DNA from: Globodera rostochiensis
Taxonomy: Eukaryota > Nematoda > Chromadorea > Rhabditida > Heteroderidae
Assembly (NCBI GenBank): GCA_018350325.1
Contig: JAEVLN010000004.1
Span: 248,001 to 312,000, forward strand
Direction: 5' to 3'
DNA length: 64,000 bases
The notes under the pieces were generated by a model, which was not told the origin of the DNA, ran no database searches, and worked only from the letters and a program-made list of their open reading frames with translations. The position numbers and the translations under genes are program-made. Positions 10,570 to 21,677 of this stretch are shown in pieces (position 1 is the first letter of the stretch; each line of letters opens with the position of its first letter).

Positions 10570-11290
10570 CACAGCCCTCAGACGGTGGCAGGGCTCTCAG
10601 AATGCCCTATTTTTATGGCAAATGCCATAACTAGAAATTTAAAAATTGTTATTTTGAATTAAGAAAACTACCATAAAAATGCCATATTTATGGATTTAAA
10701 TGCGAATTTGAATTGTAATTTTTATTTGGTCAAAGTATGTATTACCTAAATCTCGAGTTTTCTGAACTTGAAATTAAATTTTTTGAAAAAGAAAAGTTTG
10801 TGCTTTTTGGGGTCTCTAGTCTCAGGGTCACTTCTCGGTAAATTTAGGTCTCAAACATCACTAGTAAGTAATTAACCAACCGGAATCCGGATTCAAAAAT
10901 CTCTGGAAAATTTTGAAGTCTCATTTGATTTTTTAATTTTTTTTAACCATTTTTTCGCCATTCCGTGATGCATTTTTGGCCCAGTTTTCTTAACCATCAA
11001 ATGAAAAATTTTCTCGGACCCCTCCCCCCCACCCCCTTCAAACTGATCCCAAAAAAAACTTAAAAATCCTGCCACCGAACAGGAACAGGCCGAAATGCTG
11101 ATTGAACCGCAATATGCTCAACCCAAACTCAATTATAAACATTTGATAAATCCAAAATTCCGAAATAAACAAATTTTTTTTTGAAATATTACTTTAAAGT
11201 ACTAACTTTTTTTTCAGTACATGGACAAAATTTTCGGCAACTAAATCACCAAGTTGCTACATACAACACATCCTTCATAGAGATCCTGAC
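10570..11290. other. No gene recognised
   Basis: Holds short repeat words (ATGCCATAAAAATGCC, CTCGGTAAATTTAGGTCTC) and a C-run at 11027. No exon set or RNA gene was seen. Confidence 0.5.
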
Positions 11291-11296
11291 ACCGGG

Positions 11297-11584
11297 GTAA
11301 ACCCAACTCATCCATTGAGCATAACTCGCTTCAACCTTAACCGATTTAGAAAGTCTTAACGCCATTCGATAGATCTCGAACAGTTGAAGCTAACATTAAG
11401 TTAAAGCTTTGCGATTGGACAGACAAGTTGTCTGGCCATAACTTTTTTGAAACTTGTCCAATCGCAAAGCTTTAACTTAATGTTAGCTTCAACTGTTCGA
11501 GATCTATCGAATGGCGTTAAGACTTTCTAAATCAGTTAATGTTGAAGCGAGTTAGGTATGCTCAATGGATGAGTTGGATATGGA
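11297..11584. mobile_element. Foldback element with CCAACTCATCC ends
   Basis: Ends CCCAACTCATCCATTGAGCA and GCTCAATGGATGAGTTGG are inverted repeats. The arms stay complementary for about 130 bases each, including GATCTCGAACAGTTGAAGC and its complement. A spacer holds GGCCATAACTTTTTTGAAAC. Related copies are at 51665-51915 and 56131-56512. Confidence 0.85.
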
Positions 11585-11874
11585 TAAGATGGGTACTACT
11601 GTCCCTGTTCGTCACGGAACAAAGATTAACAAAAATAGATAATAATTTTTGAGACAAATTGTTTTATGAACTCTCAAAAAAGTGTTCTGGATTAGTGAAG
11701 TGTCCAAGGCTATCAAACCTGACACAAATGACTCGGAATCGCTAGAACGAGTACTCACTCCTCCAGACTTCTATTTTACCTCCCGCGTACAGCACAAATG
11801 GCTACAACAAAGTTGAGAGCCAAAAGTACTGTTATGAAAGAGGTCAATTGCATTTATCTTTACCAAAATTATGT

Positions 11875-11945
11875 GCATGTAGTCAAAAGGAATCGAACCC
11901 CATAAGCACAACATAACCAACTACCACTGCGCCACAAGCCACTAC
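11875..11945 (-). ncRNA. tRNA-like sequence (tRNA relic or SINE head)
   Basis: On the minus strand the order is an A-box-like TGGCGCAGTGGT (11923-11934) followed 24 bases later by a perfect B box GGTTCGATTCC (11889-11899). These are the two internal polymerase III promoter elements of a tRNA. The acceptor and T stems do not pair well, so it is more likely a tRNA pseudogene or the head of a tRNA-derived SINE than a working tRNA. Confidence 0.45.
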
Positions 11946-12544
11946 AAAAAAGTGCTTTTCAAAAACTGGGCAAAAACAAAGCACAAACAACAAAACCCGG
12001 GCAATTTAAATTATCAATCATTTTTAAATGGATTTGCTGTACATACATAAATACAAATTTTATATGTTGAAAATGAAAAATCAAATGACATCAGCGGATC
12101 ATGTTTTTTGGAAAAAGTCAAGAATATCAAAAATATTTGTTTTCCTGATATTAGATATACCTATCTCCTAGGCTTAGGCAAAAAATAGTGGGCCGGTAAT
12201 TGTTGATGTAAAAAAATAGTAAAGATGTGAAAACTGTCTCTGGTGTCCTTTTTCCTTAATTTTAAAAAATTCAACCGAACAAAAAAACAGCTTTAAATTC
12301 TCCATTTTTATTTTCTATTGACGAATTCGTAATCAGCACATCAAATAACATATTTTCGGACTATTTTTAGAAGCCTGTGAGCATAAATTAAATTGATATT
12401 GCATTACAAACAAATTTTAAAGAGCAAGGAATGTCAATTAAAAAAATCTTGGACTAAATTACGGGTCAAAAAAAACAGATTTGGGCTTTGGATGGATGGC
12501 TTGATGCAACCGATTTCACATTTGCTGTTTTTTGGTAAAATTTG

Positions 12545-12655
12545 CCAGCGAATGGGGGATTTTCATTTCATTGACTTCAACCAAACTGGCACTGGGGATT
12601 AGCATGAAGACGTCGGCCTCGGCTTTCTCGTCAGCTTTGAAGAGAGAGGGTAAAA
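12545..12655 (-). CDS. Possible internal exon of the upstream G-patch gene
   Basis: On the minus strand, after an acceptor-like TCTCTCTTCAAAG, a frame reads ADEKAEADVFMLIPSAS and then LVEVNEMKIPHSLANF without a stop. The composition is protein-like. It lies on the same strand as, and downstream of, the G-patch exons. The link between them is not proven, and it could be an unrelated relic. Confidence 0.3.
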
Positions 12656-12664
12656 AGGCAAACA

Positions 12665-12797
12665 TACTATCGAGACCGAAACGAGACGGCATTTGGACCA
12701 GATTCTCGAGAAATCTCGCCTCGAAACTGAATTTTTCGAGATTTTTTGAGAATCTCGTCTCGACATCTCACTCGAAGATCAAGTTCGGTCTCTACAA
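12665..12797. mobile_element. Quasi-palindromic element of CTCGAGAAATCTCG words
   Basis: TATCGAGACCGAAACGAGA at the left and AAGTTCGGTCTCTA at the right frame repeated TCTCG/CGAGA words. The right terminus TAGAG (reverse complement) fits the hAT-like class. The left terminus is eroded and no duplication is visible. Confidence 0.5.
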
Positions 12798-13079
12798 TCA
12801 ACAACCAAATGCACATATAAAAAAATGGGTTGTTCCTCAACACATTCTCTTGAGAATCGGTGAGGTGGTGGCGGCGGCGGTAGGGCCGCTCATTTGGGGC
12901 CAAACAACGCCAGAATTTGATCGGTACTCATCTTCGTTTCTAAACAATAAATGACCTAAAATCAATTTTAACTTAATTAAAAAAGCGGGAACCCGAGGTT
13001 TGGTCAATATTCCGGTCCCCCTCCAAAATGCCAGATTTTCGTCAATTTTCTTCGCTTAAACTCATAAAAAAAATGAATT

Positions 13080-13200
13080 TTAACGCAACCATTTTTGGGC
13101 TGCTGAACTGCTGCTGGTGGTGCTGCTACCGTCTGGAAAGGATGTATGGTTGTGTTGGGGCTGTGATGCCGAAAAGTCGATGAGCTCCAAAAGGTTTTGG
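13080..13200 (-). CDS. Duplicated exon-like segment, copy 2
   Basis: On the minus strand this reads PFQTVAAPPAAVQQPKNGC. It is a diverged duplicate of the segment at 13790-13945, which reads PFHTASAPPAAVQQSKNGW. Only the coding-like part and its immediate flank are shared, as in a local exon duplication. Whether it is spliced into the G-patch transcript is unknown. Confidence 0.3.
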
Positions 13201-13321
13201 GCCTAAATCGGGTTAAAAACTCCACAAGCATTTTAACTTTGATCAAAATTAAACAATTTCTCCGGGGGAAAGTGGGGGGGGGGGGGCATTTTCCAAATTT
13301 GAACCGGTTCAAAACCCGGTT

Positions 13322-13560
13322 TAAATTCTCAATTTTTATTTTCTATTGACGAATTCGTAATCAGCGTCATCAAATAACATATCTTCAGACAATTTTCAGA
13401 ATAAAAAAATTTCTACAAATTCGACCAATAAGGTCCCCCTCCCCCTATGGGTTTGCCCAACTTTGAGGATTCATAACTTTCTTCATAGTTGAGTCCGCGC
13501 TAAATTTTTTGCAGATTTGTGCATTAGGCTTAGTAGTGGAGTCGATTGGTATATGATTTG
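13322..13560. repeat. Dispersed repeat (TTGAGTCCGCGC family)
   Basis: Shares long stretches with 240-480 and, in part, 12300-12370 and 20040-20190, including ATAACATAT, TTGAGTCCGCGC and a GCATTAGGCTTAG-like word. No coding content. Confidence 0.65.
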
Positions 13561-13789
13561 GGTGAGTTCGTTTTCGAGCCTTATGATCAACATTTTCCAA
13601 ATGTGGCATAAAAAAGCATTACTTTACAAAACTTTAAAAAATATCGGCTCCGTTCCTTTAAAACCCCCGGGGTTGTTTTGCTTCTGTTTTATGAAAGAAT
13701 GAATACCTGTTAAGTCCAGCACCCGGTTTTTGGGTTCGAGAAGTTTTAAGATCCGGTCTCCACCCTAAAAAATGCAAGGCGTTTGCGTC

Positions 13790-13945
13790 GATTTCCAAAA
13801 ATAATAAAATCAAATTTAACCCAACCATTTTTGGACTGCTGAACTGCTGCCGGTGGTGCTGAAGCCGTATGGAAAGGCATCTCCATGCGCCTACTGCTGC
13901 CGACTCTCCGTTTGACAAGTTCAAATCCCGTATCAAGCGACTGAA
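13790..13945 (-). CDS. Possible exon downstream of the G-patch exons
   Basis: After the strong acceptor ATGAATTCAG (minus strand) a frame reads SLDTGFELVKRRVGSSRRM and then EMPFHTASAPPAAVQQSK. It is basic, then alanine/proline/glutamine rich, as is common in nuclear RNA-binding proteins. Strand and position agree with a later exon of the G-patch gene. No splice donor was fixed. Confidence 0.35.
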
Positions 13946-14315
13946 TTCATTTTTTTCTTCTTCAAATTTTGGCAAAAATAATTTCATCAACCCAACCATA
14001 ATTTTATGATTTGCTAGAACGGCCATTGCTTGCCAAATTGCCTCTGCGGAATGTTCGGTGAATCCAGCCGATTTCAACGTGCCCTTAACATTGTGTTGGC
14101 ACGGCATTTGGTTCTTTTGTGCCGGGCCCGGACGTCCCTCTCCGACTCTCTGCCGCTGCCGTTCAGTTCCGCAACTCTCTGCTTCCCGCACTTGCCCATT
14201 CCCACCAATCCATTTTTGTCCTGCTGCTGCACGGAAACAGTTTTGGCTGTCTTTGTCTGTGTGGTTACGGTTTTTTAATTACAGTACAACAATAAATAAT
14301 CCAACAAACCGTAAC

Positions 14316-14868
14316 CGGTGTGAGAAGCGCCGAACGCCTTCTTTCCCGGGTTTGGTTTAGAAAGAATTGGCTCAACAATGCCCTGCCCAGTTTTTCCAAG
14401 TCCCTTCCCTTCTGTGAAGCCCATATTCTTAAAAACAGTCTCTTTTATTGGGTTAAACCATTGGCGGGACCCAAGCCCGTAGCCAGAAATTTTTTCCGGG
14501 AGGGCAGTTCTTAGGGGTGTATTTTTTCCTTTTTATTGCATTTTTGTTAAGCAATTTTTCAAAAAAATGTTCGATTCTAGGGGGTGCATTTTCCGTTCCC
14601 CCCTATGGGTTTTTTTTCTCAAATTTCATTTCGGGGGGGGGGGCATGACCCCCCCCCCCTGCCCCCCCCCCTGGCTACGGGCCTGGCGGGACCCACTTCC
14701 CAACCTTCATCATTTGCAAGAGCACGCCGCTCTTCTGACTATTGGCCACCCATTCGAGGTCATTCAATGCCAAATTTGGCCCATCGTTCGAATTCGAAGG
14801 CGCCTCCTCCTCCGCCGCCGCTGGCGGCGGCGGTTCATCTTTTACCGCATCTTTCACGTCATAAACCT
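14316..14868 (-). CDS. G-patch domain protein, two exons (partial)
   Basis: Two minus-strand exons join in frame. Exon 14868-14705 ends SGVLLQMMK at a GTTGGG donor. Exon 14427-14316 begins NMGFTEGKGLGKTGQGIVEP after TTTTTAAG. The junction reconstitutes a G-patch, a glycine-rich motif of about 45 residues that activates DEAH-box RNA helicases in splicing and ribosome assembly. The wording resembles TFIP11/STIP-type G-patches. That assignment is tentative. The exon before it is acidic and proline/alanine rich (DEPPPPAAAEEEAPSNSN). A hAT-like element occupies the intron. The start and 3-prime exons are not fixed. Confidence 0.65.
14472..14685. mobile_element. hAT-like MITE with GCCCGTAGCCAG ends
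   Basis: Starts CAAGCCCGTAGCCAGAAA and ends CTGGCTACGGGCCTG. It is flanked by a perfect 8-bp duplication GCGGGACC at 14464-14471 and 14686-14693. Contains several G and C homopolymers. It sits in the intron between the two G-patch exons. Confidence 0.88.
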
Positions 14869-15305
14869 CAAATAATGGCTTTTTTGTTGTTGTTATTTCT
14901 AGAAATGAAAAACTTTACACCTCCGTTTTTGCCGAAACGAAAGAAATTGGGGCCGAATCGTTTCTATACATTCTCCTCCCGACGTTTTGTTGATGACCAG
15001 CAGGGATGGCATTTTTAGATTCGAAAACTTGAGTATTAAACATGCTAATTTTTGTCTGTGGTTTTGGTTTTTTTAAACTTTTAGGAAATTTGGACAAAAA
15101 TACTTATAAGGACATACTATCATAGTGCAAATTTTGAGGGGATTTGGCAAATTTGGTAATTTTCAGTATAATAGCGCCTGTTCCAACTTGGCAAGCTTGA
15201 ACATGTGGCCAAGTTAAAAAAAGGCGAATTTCTGTGAAATTACGTATGATAAAACTAAATACCTAACTGAAAATTTGCACTATGAGTCACGGATGGGATT
15301 TTTAA

Positions 15306-17045
15306 TAATAAATCCGCCTAGCCTTTATTCAATTCCGTGAATTGAAATAAGTAAATCCGCCTGGCCTTTATTCAATTCCGTGAATTGAAATAATCCGCCT
15401 GGCCTTTATTCAATTCCGTGAATTGAAAATAAGTAAATCCGACTGGCCTTTATTCAATTCCGTGAATTGAAATAAGTAAATCCGCCTGGCCTTTATTCAA
15501 TTCCGTGAATTGAAATAATCCGCCTGGCCTTTATTCAATTCCGTGAATTGAAAATAAGTAAATCCGACTGGCCTTTATTCAATTCCGTGAATTGAAATAA
15601 GTAAATCCGCCTGGCCTTTATTCAATTCCGTGAATTGAAATAATCCGCCTGGCCTTTATTCAATTCCGTGAATTGAAAATAAGTAAATCCGCCTGGCCTT
15701 TATTCAATTCCGTGAATTGAAAATAAGTAAATCCGACTGGCCTTTATTCAATTCCGTGAATTGAAAATAAGTAAATCCGCCTGGCCTTTATTCAATTCCG
15801 TGAATTGAAATAAGTAAATCCGCCTGGCCTTTTATTCAATTCCGTGAATTGAAAATAAGTAAATCCGCCTGGCCTTTATTCAATTCTGTGAATTGAAATA
15901 AGTAAATCCGCCTGGCCTTTATTCAATTCCGTGAATTGAAAATAAGTAAATCCGCCTGGCCTTTATTCAATTCCGTGAATTGAAAATAAGTAAATCCGCC
16001 TGGCCTTTATTCAATTCCGTGAATTGAAATAAGTAAATCCGCCTGGCCTTTATTCAATTCCGTGAATTGAAAATAAGTAAATCCGCCTGGCCTTTATTCA
16101 ATTCCGTGAATTGAAAATAAGTAAATCCGCCTGGCCTTTATTCAATTCCGTGAATTGAAAATAAGTAAATCCGCCTGGCCTTTATTCAATTCCGTGAATT
16201 GAAATAAGTAAATCCGCCTGGCCTTTATTCAATTCCGTGAATTGAAAATAAGTAAATCCGCCTGGCCTTTATTCAATTCTGTGAATTGAAATAAGTAAAT
16301 CCGCCTGGCCTTTATTCAATTCCGTGAATTGAAAATAAGTAAATCCGCCTGGCCTTTATTCAATTCCGTGAATTGAAAATAAGTAAATCCGCCTGGCCTT
16401 TATTCAATTCCGTGAATTGAAAATAAGTAAATCCGCCTGGCCTTTATTCAATTCCGTGAATTGAAATAAGTAAATCCGCCTGGCCTTTATTCAATTCCGT
16501 GAATTGAAAATAAGTAAATCCGCCTGGCCTTTATTCAATTCTGTGAATTGAAATAAGTAAATCCGCCTGGCCTTTACTCAATTCCGTGAATTGAAAATAA
16601 GTAAATCCGCCTGGCCTTTATTCAATTCCGTGAATTGAAATAAGTAAATCCGCCTGGCCTTTATTCAATTCCGTGAATTGAATAAGTAAATCCGCCTGGC
16701 CTTTATTCAATTCCGTGAATTGAAAATAAGTAAATCCGACTGGCCTTTATTCAATTCCGTGAATTGAAATAAGTAAATCCGCCTGGCCTTTATTCAATTC
16801 CGTGAATTGAAAATAAGTAAATCCGCCTGGCCTTTATTCAATTCCGTGAATTGAAAATAAGTAAATCCGCCTGGCCTTTATTCAATTCCGTGAATTGAAA
16901 ATAAGTAAATCCGCCTGGCCTTTATTCAATTCCGTGAATTGAAAATAAGTAAATCCGCCTGGCCTTTATTCAATTCCGTGAATTGAAAATAAGTAAATCC
17001 GCCTGGCCTTTATTCAATTCCGTGAATTGAAAATAAGTAAATTCG
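15306..17045. repeat. 44-bp satellite with a GAATTGAA palindrome
   Basis: About forty tandem units of AAGTAAATCCGCCTGGCC, then TTTATTCAATTCCGTGAATT and GAAAAT. Each unit holds TTCAATTC-CGT-GAATTGAA, an inverted repeat. The first ten units show a higher-order pattern (full unit, short unit lacking AAGT, unit with CGACTGG), then the array becomes more uniform. The right edge runs into the 3-prime flank of a BTB gene. Confidence 0.95.
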
Positions 17046-17230
17046 CCTGGCCTTCTTTCTCTGGTGATTTTTTGGTGGGATTGTTTCGTGTGAATTTGCC
17101 GAAAGGGCATGGCACGAAAAAGTGCCTAAGACGACTTAACTCGAGCATGCCAACCTTTTGCTTAAATTTAAATTTCGTTTACTGTCAGATTGTCCGAACA
17201 CATAGAAAGATATAACATGAATAAGACAAT

Positions 17231-17250
17231 GCGTAACCCCGGAGGGGCTC
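17231..17250 (-). other. Conserved hairpin downstream of BTB gene
   Basis: Gene-strand AGCCCCTCCGGGGTTA, about 100 bases beyond the stop of the copy at 17349-19001. It is the same hairpin as at 8261 and 59229. Confidence 0.5.
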
Positions 17251-17348
17251 GACAAAATTATGAAAATGGTAAACAAACCAAATATGTCGCTCAAAGTTTG
17301 TCTCAGAAAAAAATCTCATAAAAATAGCATCCGGCGCGCCTCTCTCTA

Positions 17349-19001
17349 CTACTTGTCACAAAGTCGAACGGTCAGCTGGTTAGAAAACTCTTTGCTAATG
17401 GACGACAACAGCTGTTCATGATTTGCTTTCATAAACTCTCTCAACTTGTCGATATTCAAGCAGTGCAGAAAGAAATTCTAAATCATGCAAAACTTTGAAA
17501 AGCCCATTATAAAGATTTATATGCACCAAAAAATGGCGATAGCCATGCATTTTTAACAAATGTTTCTAAAAAAGCCGAATTGGGAAAGGAAGCGAAGTCC
17601 CTAAACGAAAAGTTCAGCAAAATTGTCATAAAAATTGATTTTGTGGAGCCTTTGGCGTAAAATGTCTACCTTCAAATTGTTGAGCCGATAGCGCTCGATG
17701 AGATGAAAACGTTCGATCAGCGGAATCTCCACGCAATTGATCAGATGAGCCTCGCAGCGCTCCTTCAGTCCATCGATCTGGAAGTGATCGGCCAATGCGA
17801 GCAGGTAGAGCACATTTGTTGCTGAATCCGTAAAAGAAATTAAAATCACATTTTTCTCGTGTCTACTCACGATTTGGAAGAATTCGGACATGGAGAGCAT
17901 TGCGGGAGATAAACTCCAGGAATTGGATGAACTGCTCCATCGTGATGTCATGGCCGTCCAAGTTGAGCGTCCGCTGCTGCTTCTCCTTCATCTCTACGCT
18001 GAGCATCCGCTCGATCACCGGCGAGACGAACATCAGCCAATGGGCGGACACCGTAACCTGACGGTCGCCGATGTGTACGGTCAAATCGTCGTCCGGAGAG
18101 CTGAGCGGCGGACACGGGCTGAAAAAATTCCAAAAAATATTTGTAGAAATTTAACAAAAATTGTATATCTCACTTCTCGATCACTTCCCGCTTTTTGAGA
18201 ATTCTGATAACAAAGGAAAGCGAATTGTTGCAACTGATCTCCACTGTTTTACCTCTGTTGAGTGTAGTGTTCTAAAAAATAGTAATAATAAAGTTGTTGA
18301 CTATTTCTAGATTTTCCTGACTAAAAAATCTTAGACTTTTTAAGATTTTTGAAATTATTTTTCTGCTACTTTTTACGACTATTTACTCGAGATATCGGGA
18401 CTAAAAGTCCACCCCTTATAATTACACGGGTCAATTTAATTGTTTTGAATACTACCCTCCAAGCGCTTTTAATTTTGGATCATTAGAATGCTCAGAGTCT
18501 GGATCATCAAAGACAGTGATTGGACTTTAGTGAAAAAGGGGGCAGCCCCCGGGGGGTTAAAGACGTTTCGGCGCCATTTGAAGTGCCGTAACTCTTCTCT
18601 AAACCAACCAAACCATTATTCTATCTCCCGCATTTAGAAAACCCAAAATTTAACATTTCCAATTTTCTGTGCTCCCCCCTCCCATTTCCACAACACAATT
18701 TGTGCCACCGGCCCCGACGCATTCGTTGAATGTGAAGCGGTGTCTTTGATTTGTAAATGTCCCAAATTGTTGTTTATCTTAAACTCGCTGAAAATGGTGG
18801 AAATTAAGCGTCGGAAAACAGAGAATTTTTTTAAAAAATAAATTACAGTGATGCAAACGCAGTCCGCTCACTGAATTTCGAATTGATGTGCTCGCATAAA
18901 TGCTTGTCCCTACATCCGGTTGCGGAGCAGTAACTTTGAATTGTGAAGTTCATGATCATTTTTTCGTCAACAATAATAAATTTGTCATAGATAGTAGCCA
19001 T
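17349..19001 (-). CDS. BTB/POZ protein, six exons (family copy B)
   Basis: Exons 19001-18847, 18787-18655, 18271-18174, 18118-17871, 17821-17670 and 17477-17349 join in phase and give 304 residues. Exon 1 reads MATIYDKFIIVDEKMIMNF and is cysteine-richer than in other copies. Exon 3 contains TTLNRGKTVEISCNNS and [13 protein letters not shown]. Exon 4 is the BTB domain, with [18 protein letters not shown]. Exon 6 ends SNQLTVRLCDK. No stop or frameshift was found. The expected role is protein-protein adaptor, perhaps with cullin-3, by family analogy only. The 3-prime flank matches that of copy A for several hundred bases, so the duplicated unit is larger than the gene. Confidence 0.85.
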
Positions 19002-20249
19002 TGTGTCTTTTTGTCTCGGCTGATTTTAAAATATGCTAAAATAAAAGGTTTTTTTGTATTTAAAAGATTGGCACTTTATGGTCAGAATTCATTACAGAAT
19101 TCTAAAGCTTCAAGATTTGAAAAAGAACTGAACACAAACAATGCTTAATTCGGACACGAAATTGTCTCGACGTATCGTTAAGCGTTGGGAAGGGCATTTC
19201 AAGATTTGGTAAGCCAATTCCGCGCAAAGATCAAACAAAAAAAACATCGTGCCCTTGGGCGTAGGCAATTCGTTTGGTGTTCACTTTTTGTGATTAACTG
19301 TGGCACGATGCCGTCCGACACCATTCATTTTATCCAATGACTTTTGAAAAGCAATGGAATGGCAGGGAAACGTTCCCGGACGGGAAAGGAAGAATGGCGG
19401 TCGATTGGATGTGAGCGAGAATGAAATGCCGCTGGCGCTGTGTCTCAAGCTCTCTCTATAATGCTTTCTCTTTCTCCTTACTCTCTCTAACAAGCCGTTG
19501 GTGCCGTTGGCGTTTTGCCCCAGGGCACAAAGGGCTGACAAGCGGGTTGTTACTCAAAAGTCGGGTTTTCCTTAATTTCCAAAATTTCAACCGATTCAAA
19601 AACCGCTTTAAACTCTCAATTTTTATTTGCTATTGACAAGTAATCATGCCAAGGGTTTTCAAATTATTTCCGATGGCGTTTATCGCCGGTACTTCTCGTT
19701 CCGCCCCGAGCGATTTTCGATGCCTTTCAAACATCATAATTTTTTCTTTGACAACCAAATTTTACAAATTCAGTAACATTCTAGAGCTTAAGTGCTGAAT
19801 TCGCAAAAAAAAAAGAGGTTAAAACCTGAAAATCCGGTCTCTAGTTATTAAATCGGTGAAAAATTTTTAAAAATTAAGGAAATGATTTTTTAAATAACTA
19901 AATTAGGGGTTCATTAGGCTTAATGCCTAAGCCACCCTGGCTCGGGACGCGTTAGGCTTAGGCCTAAGCCACCCTGGCTTGTGGTTCATTAGGCTTAGGC
20001 CTAATGCTCCGTGTCGTGTATTAAGCCCTACATAAGTGATTTTGCCCATTTTGTAATAAATGGACAACTGAGTCCCCAGTCAAAAAGACACTTCAGTCCC
20101 GGGATCATAACTTGCTTCAAAGTGGTTTCCGCCAAAAAATTCTTTCAGATTCGTGCGTTAGGCTTAGAGAGGAGTCGATTTGTGCCTTATTTTCATAGGC
20201 TAATTTTTTCCAGCTGACCTGGATCTAACAAATTTCAGGTACCAGAAAA

Positions 20250-20577
20250 AATGATTCACTTTTTTAATTTCCTGTTTTTCTTCCTCCCATTTCCACAAAA
20301 CAATTTGCGCCAACGGGGCCGCCGCATCCATCGATTGTGACGCAATGTCTTTGATTTGCAAACGTCCCCGCCCGTTTTTGTGCAATGTAAATTCGCTGAA
20401 AATGGCAGAATTAAGCGTCAGAAAATAGAGAGATTTTTTAAAATATAATTACAGTTCAGCAAACGCAGTCCGATCACTGAATTGAGAATTGAATTCTGCT
20501 GCACTGTATTCTCGAAGTGCGAATTCCGAGATCAACTTTTCGTCCAGAATAATAAATTCGTCGTAGATATTTGCCAT
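20250..20577 (-). pseudogene. Truncated BTB-family copy C (exons 1-2 only)
   Basis: Exon 1 (20577 down to about 20455) starts [19 protein letters not shown]. Exon 2 (about 20400-20262) contains LQIKDIASQSMDAAAPLAQ and IVLWKWEE. Nothing homologous to the BTB, helical or last exons follows. The sequence beyond passes into a TTAGGCTTAG dispersed repeat. It is therefore a 5-prime fragment with its promoter and upstream array retained. The tandem array at 20640 lies just upstream of the start. Confidence 0.75.
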
Positions 20578-20639
20578 TATGTTTGTTGCTAAAAATGCCA
20601 TGAAATTGCAGGGGGGAAAAGAAGACAAAATGGGGAAAA

Positions 20640-21465
20640 AAAGGACAAATGTCCCGGCAGTTGGGAAAAGGACAAAGTGTCCAACAGTGGGGAAAAGGAC
20701 AAAGTGTCCGCAGTGGGGAAAATGACACAGTGTCCGACAGTGGGGAAAAGGAAAAATGTCCGACAGTGGGGAAAAGGACAAAGTGTCCAACAGTGGGGAA
20801 AAGGACAAAGTGTCCGCAGTGGGGAAAATGACACAGTGTCCGACAGTGGGGAAAAGGACAAAGTGTCCGACAGTGGGGAAAAGGACAAAGTGTCCGCAGT
20901 GGGGAAAATGACACAGTGTCCAACAGTGGGGAAAAGGACACAGTGTCCAACAGTGGGGAAAAGGACAAAGTGTCCGCAGTGGGGAAAAGGACAAAGTGTC
21001 CGCAGTGGGGAAAAGGACAAAGTGTCCGACAGTGGGGAAAAGGACAAAGTGTCCGCAGTGGGGAAAATGACACAGTGTCCAACAGTGGGGAAAAGGACAA
21101 AGTGTCCGCTTGGGGAAAAGGACAAAGTGTCCGCAGTGGGGAAAATGACACAGTGTCCGACAGTGGGGAAAAGGACAAAGTGTCCGACAGTGGGGAAAAG
21201 GACAAAGTGTCCGCAGTGGGGAAAATGACACAGTGTCCAACAGTGGGGAAAAGGACACAGTGTCCAACAGTGGGGAAAAGGACAAAGTGTCCGCAGTGGG
21301 GAAAAGGACAAAGTGTCCGCAGTGGGGAAAAGGACAAAGTGTCCGACAGTGGGGAAAAGGACAAAGTGTCCGCAGTGGGGAAAATGACACAGTGTCCAAC
21401 AGTGGGGAAAAGGACAAAGTGTCCGCTTGGGGAAAAGGACAAAGTGTCCGCAGTGTGGAAAAGGA
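20640..21465. repeat. About 27-bp tandem array with GGACAAAGTGTCC palindromes
   Basis: About thirty units alternate between GGGGAAAAGGACAAAGTGTC plus CGCAGT and variants with GACAGT, AACAGT or GACACAGTGTCC. Every unit carries GGACA-n3-TGTCC or GACAC-A-GTGTC. A block of about 350 bp is itself duplicated. Smaller versions lie at 32070-32235 and 61560-61640, also upstream of BTB-family starts. All six frames stay largely open, an artefact of the unit. Confidence 0.95.
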
Positions 21466-21630
21466 GTCTGGTAATGGATGGCACGATTGGGTATATTTGG
21501 GCTCCAGCATTTTTTTAATTTTGCGTGGGAGGTAATTCGCAACGAAACTTTGCACCACAACATCTTCAAACAAGTCAATTTTGATTAAATAATTGAAAGA
21601 TCGAAACGTTCTTACATCCTACTGTACAAT

Positions 21631-21677
21631 GTCATTTTTTCGTCAACAATAATAAATTCGTCATAGATATTAGCCAT
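21631..21677 (-). pseudogene. Orphan BTB-family exon-1 fragment (D)
   Basis: Minus-strand [15 protein letters not shown] matches the family start and then diverges. The flank upstream (AACGAAACTTTG, AATAATTGAAAGATCGAA) is shared with 55375-55450. A start-plus-promoter segment has therefore been copied without the rest of the gene. Confidence 0.7.

Noticed and set aside
15306..17045. CRISPR-like array
   Set aside because: Units are contiguous with no variable spacers and the DNA is eukaryotic. It is a satellite.
20449..21578. Very long frames (up to 374 aa) of the type CPFPHCGHFVLF
   Set aside because: They are translations of the 27-bp array. Both strands and several frames are open at once, and the array lies in BTB upstream DNA.
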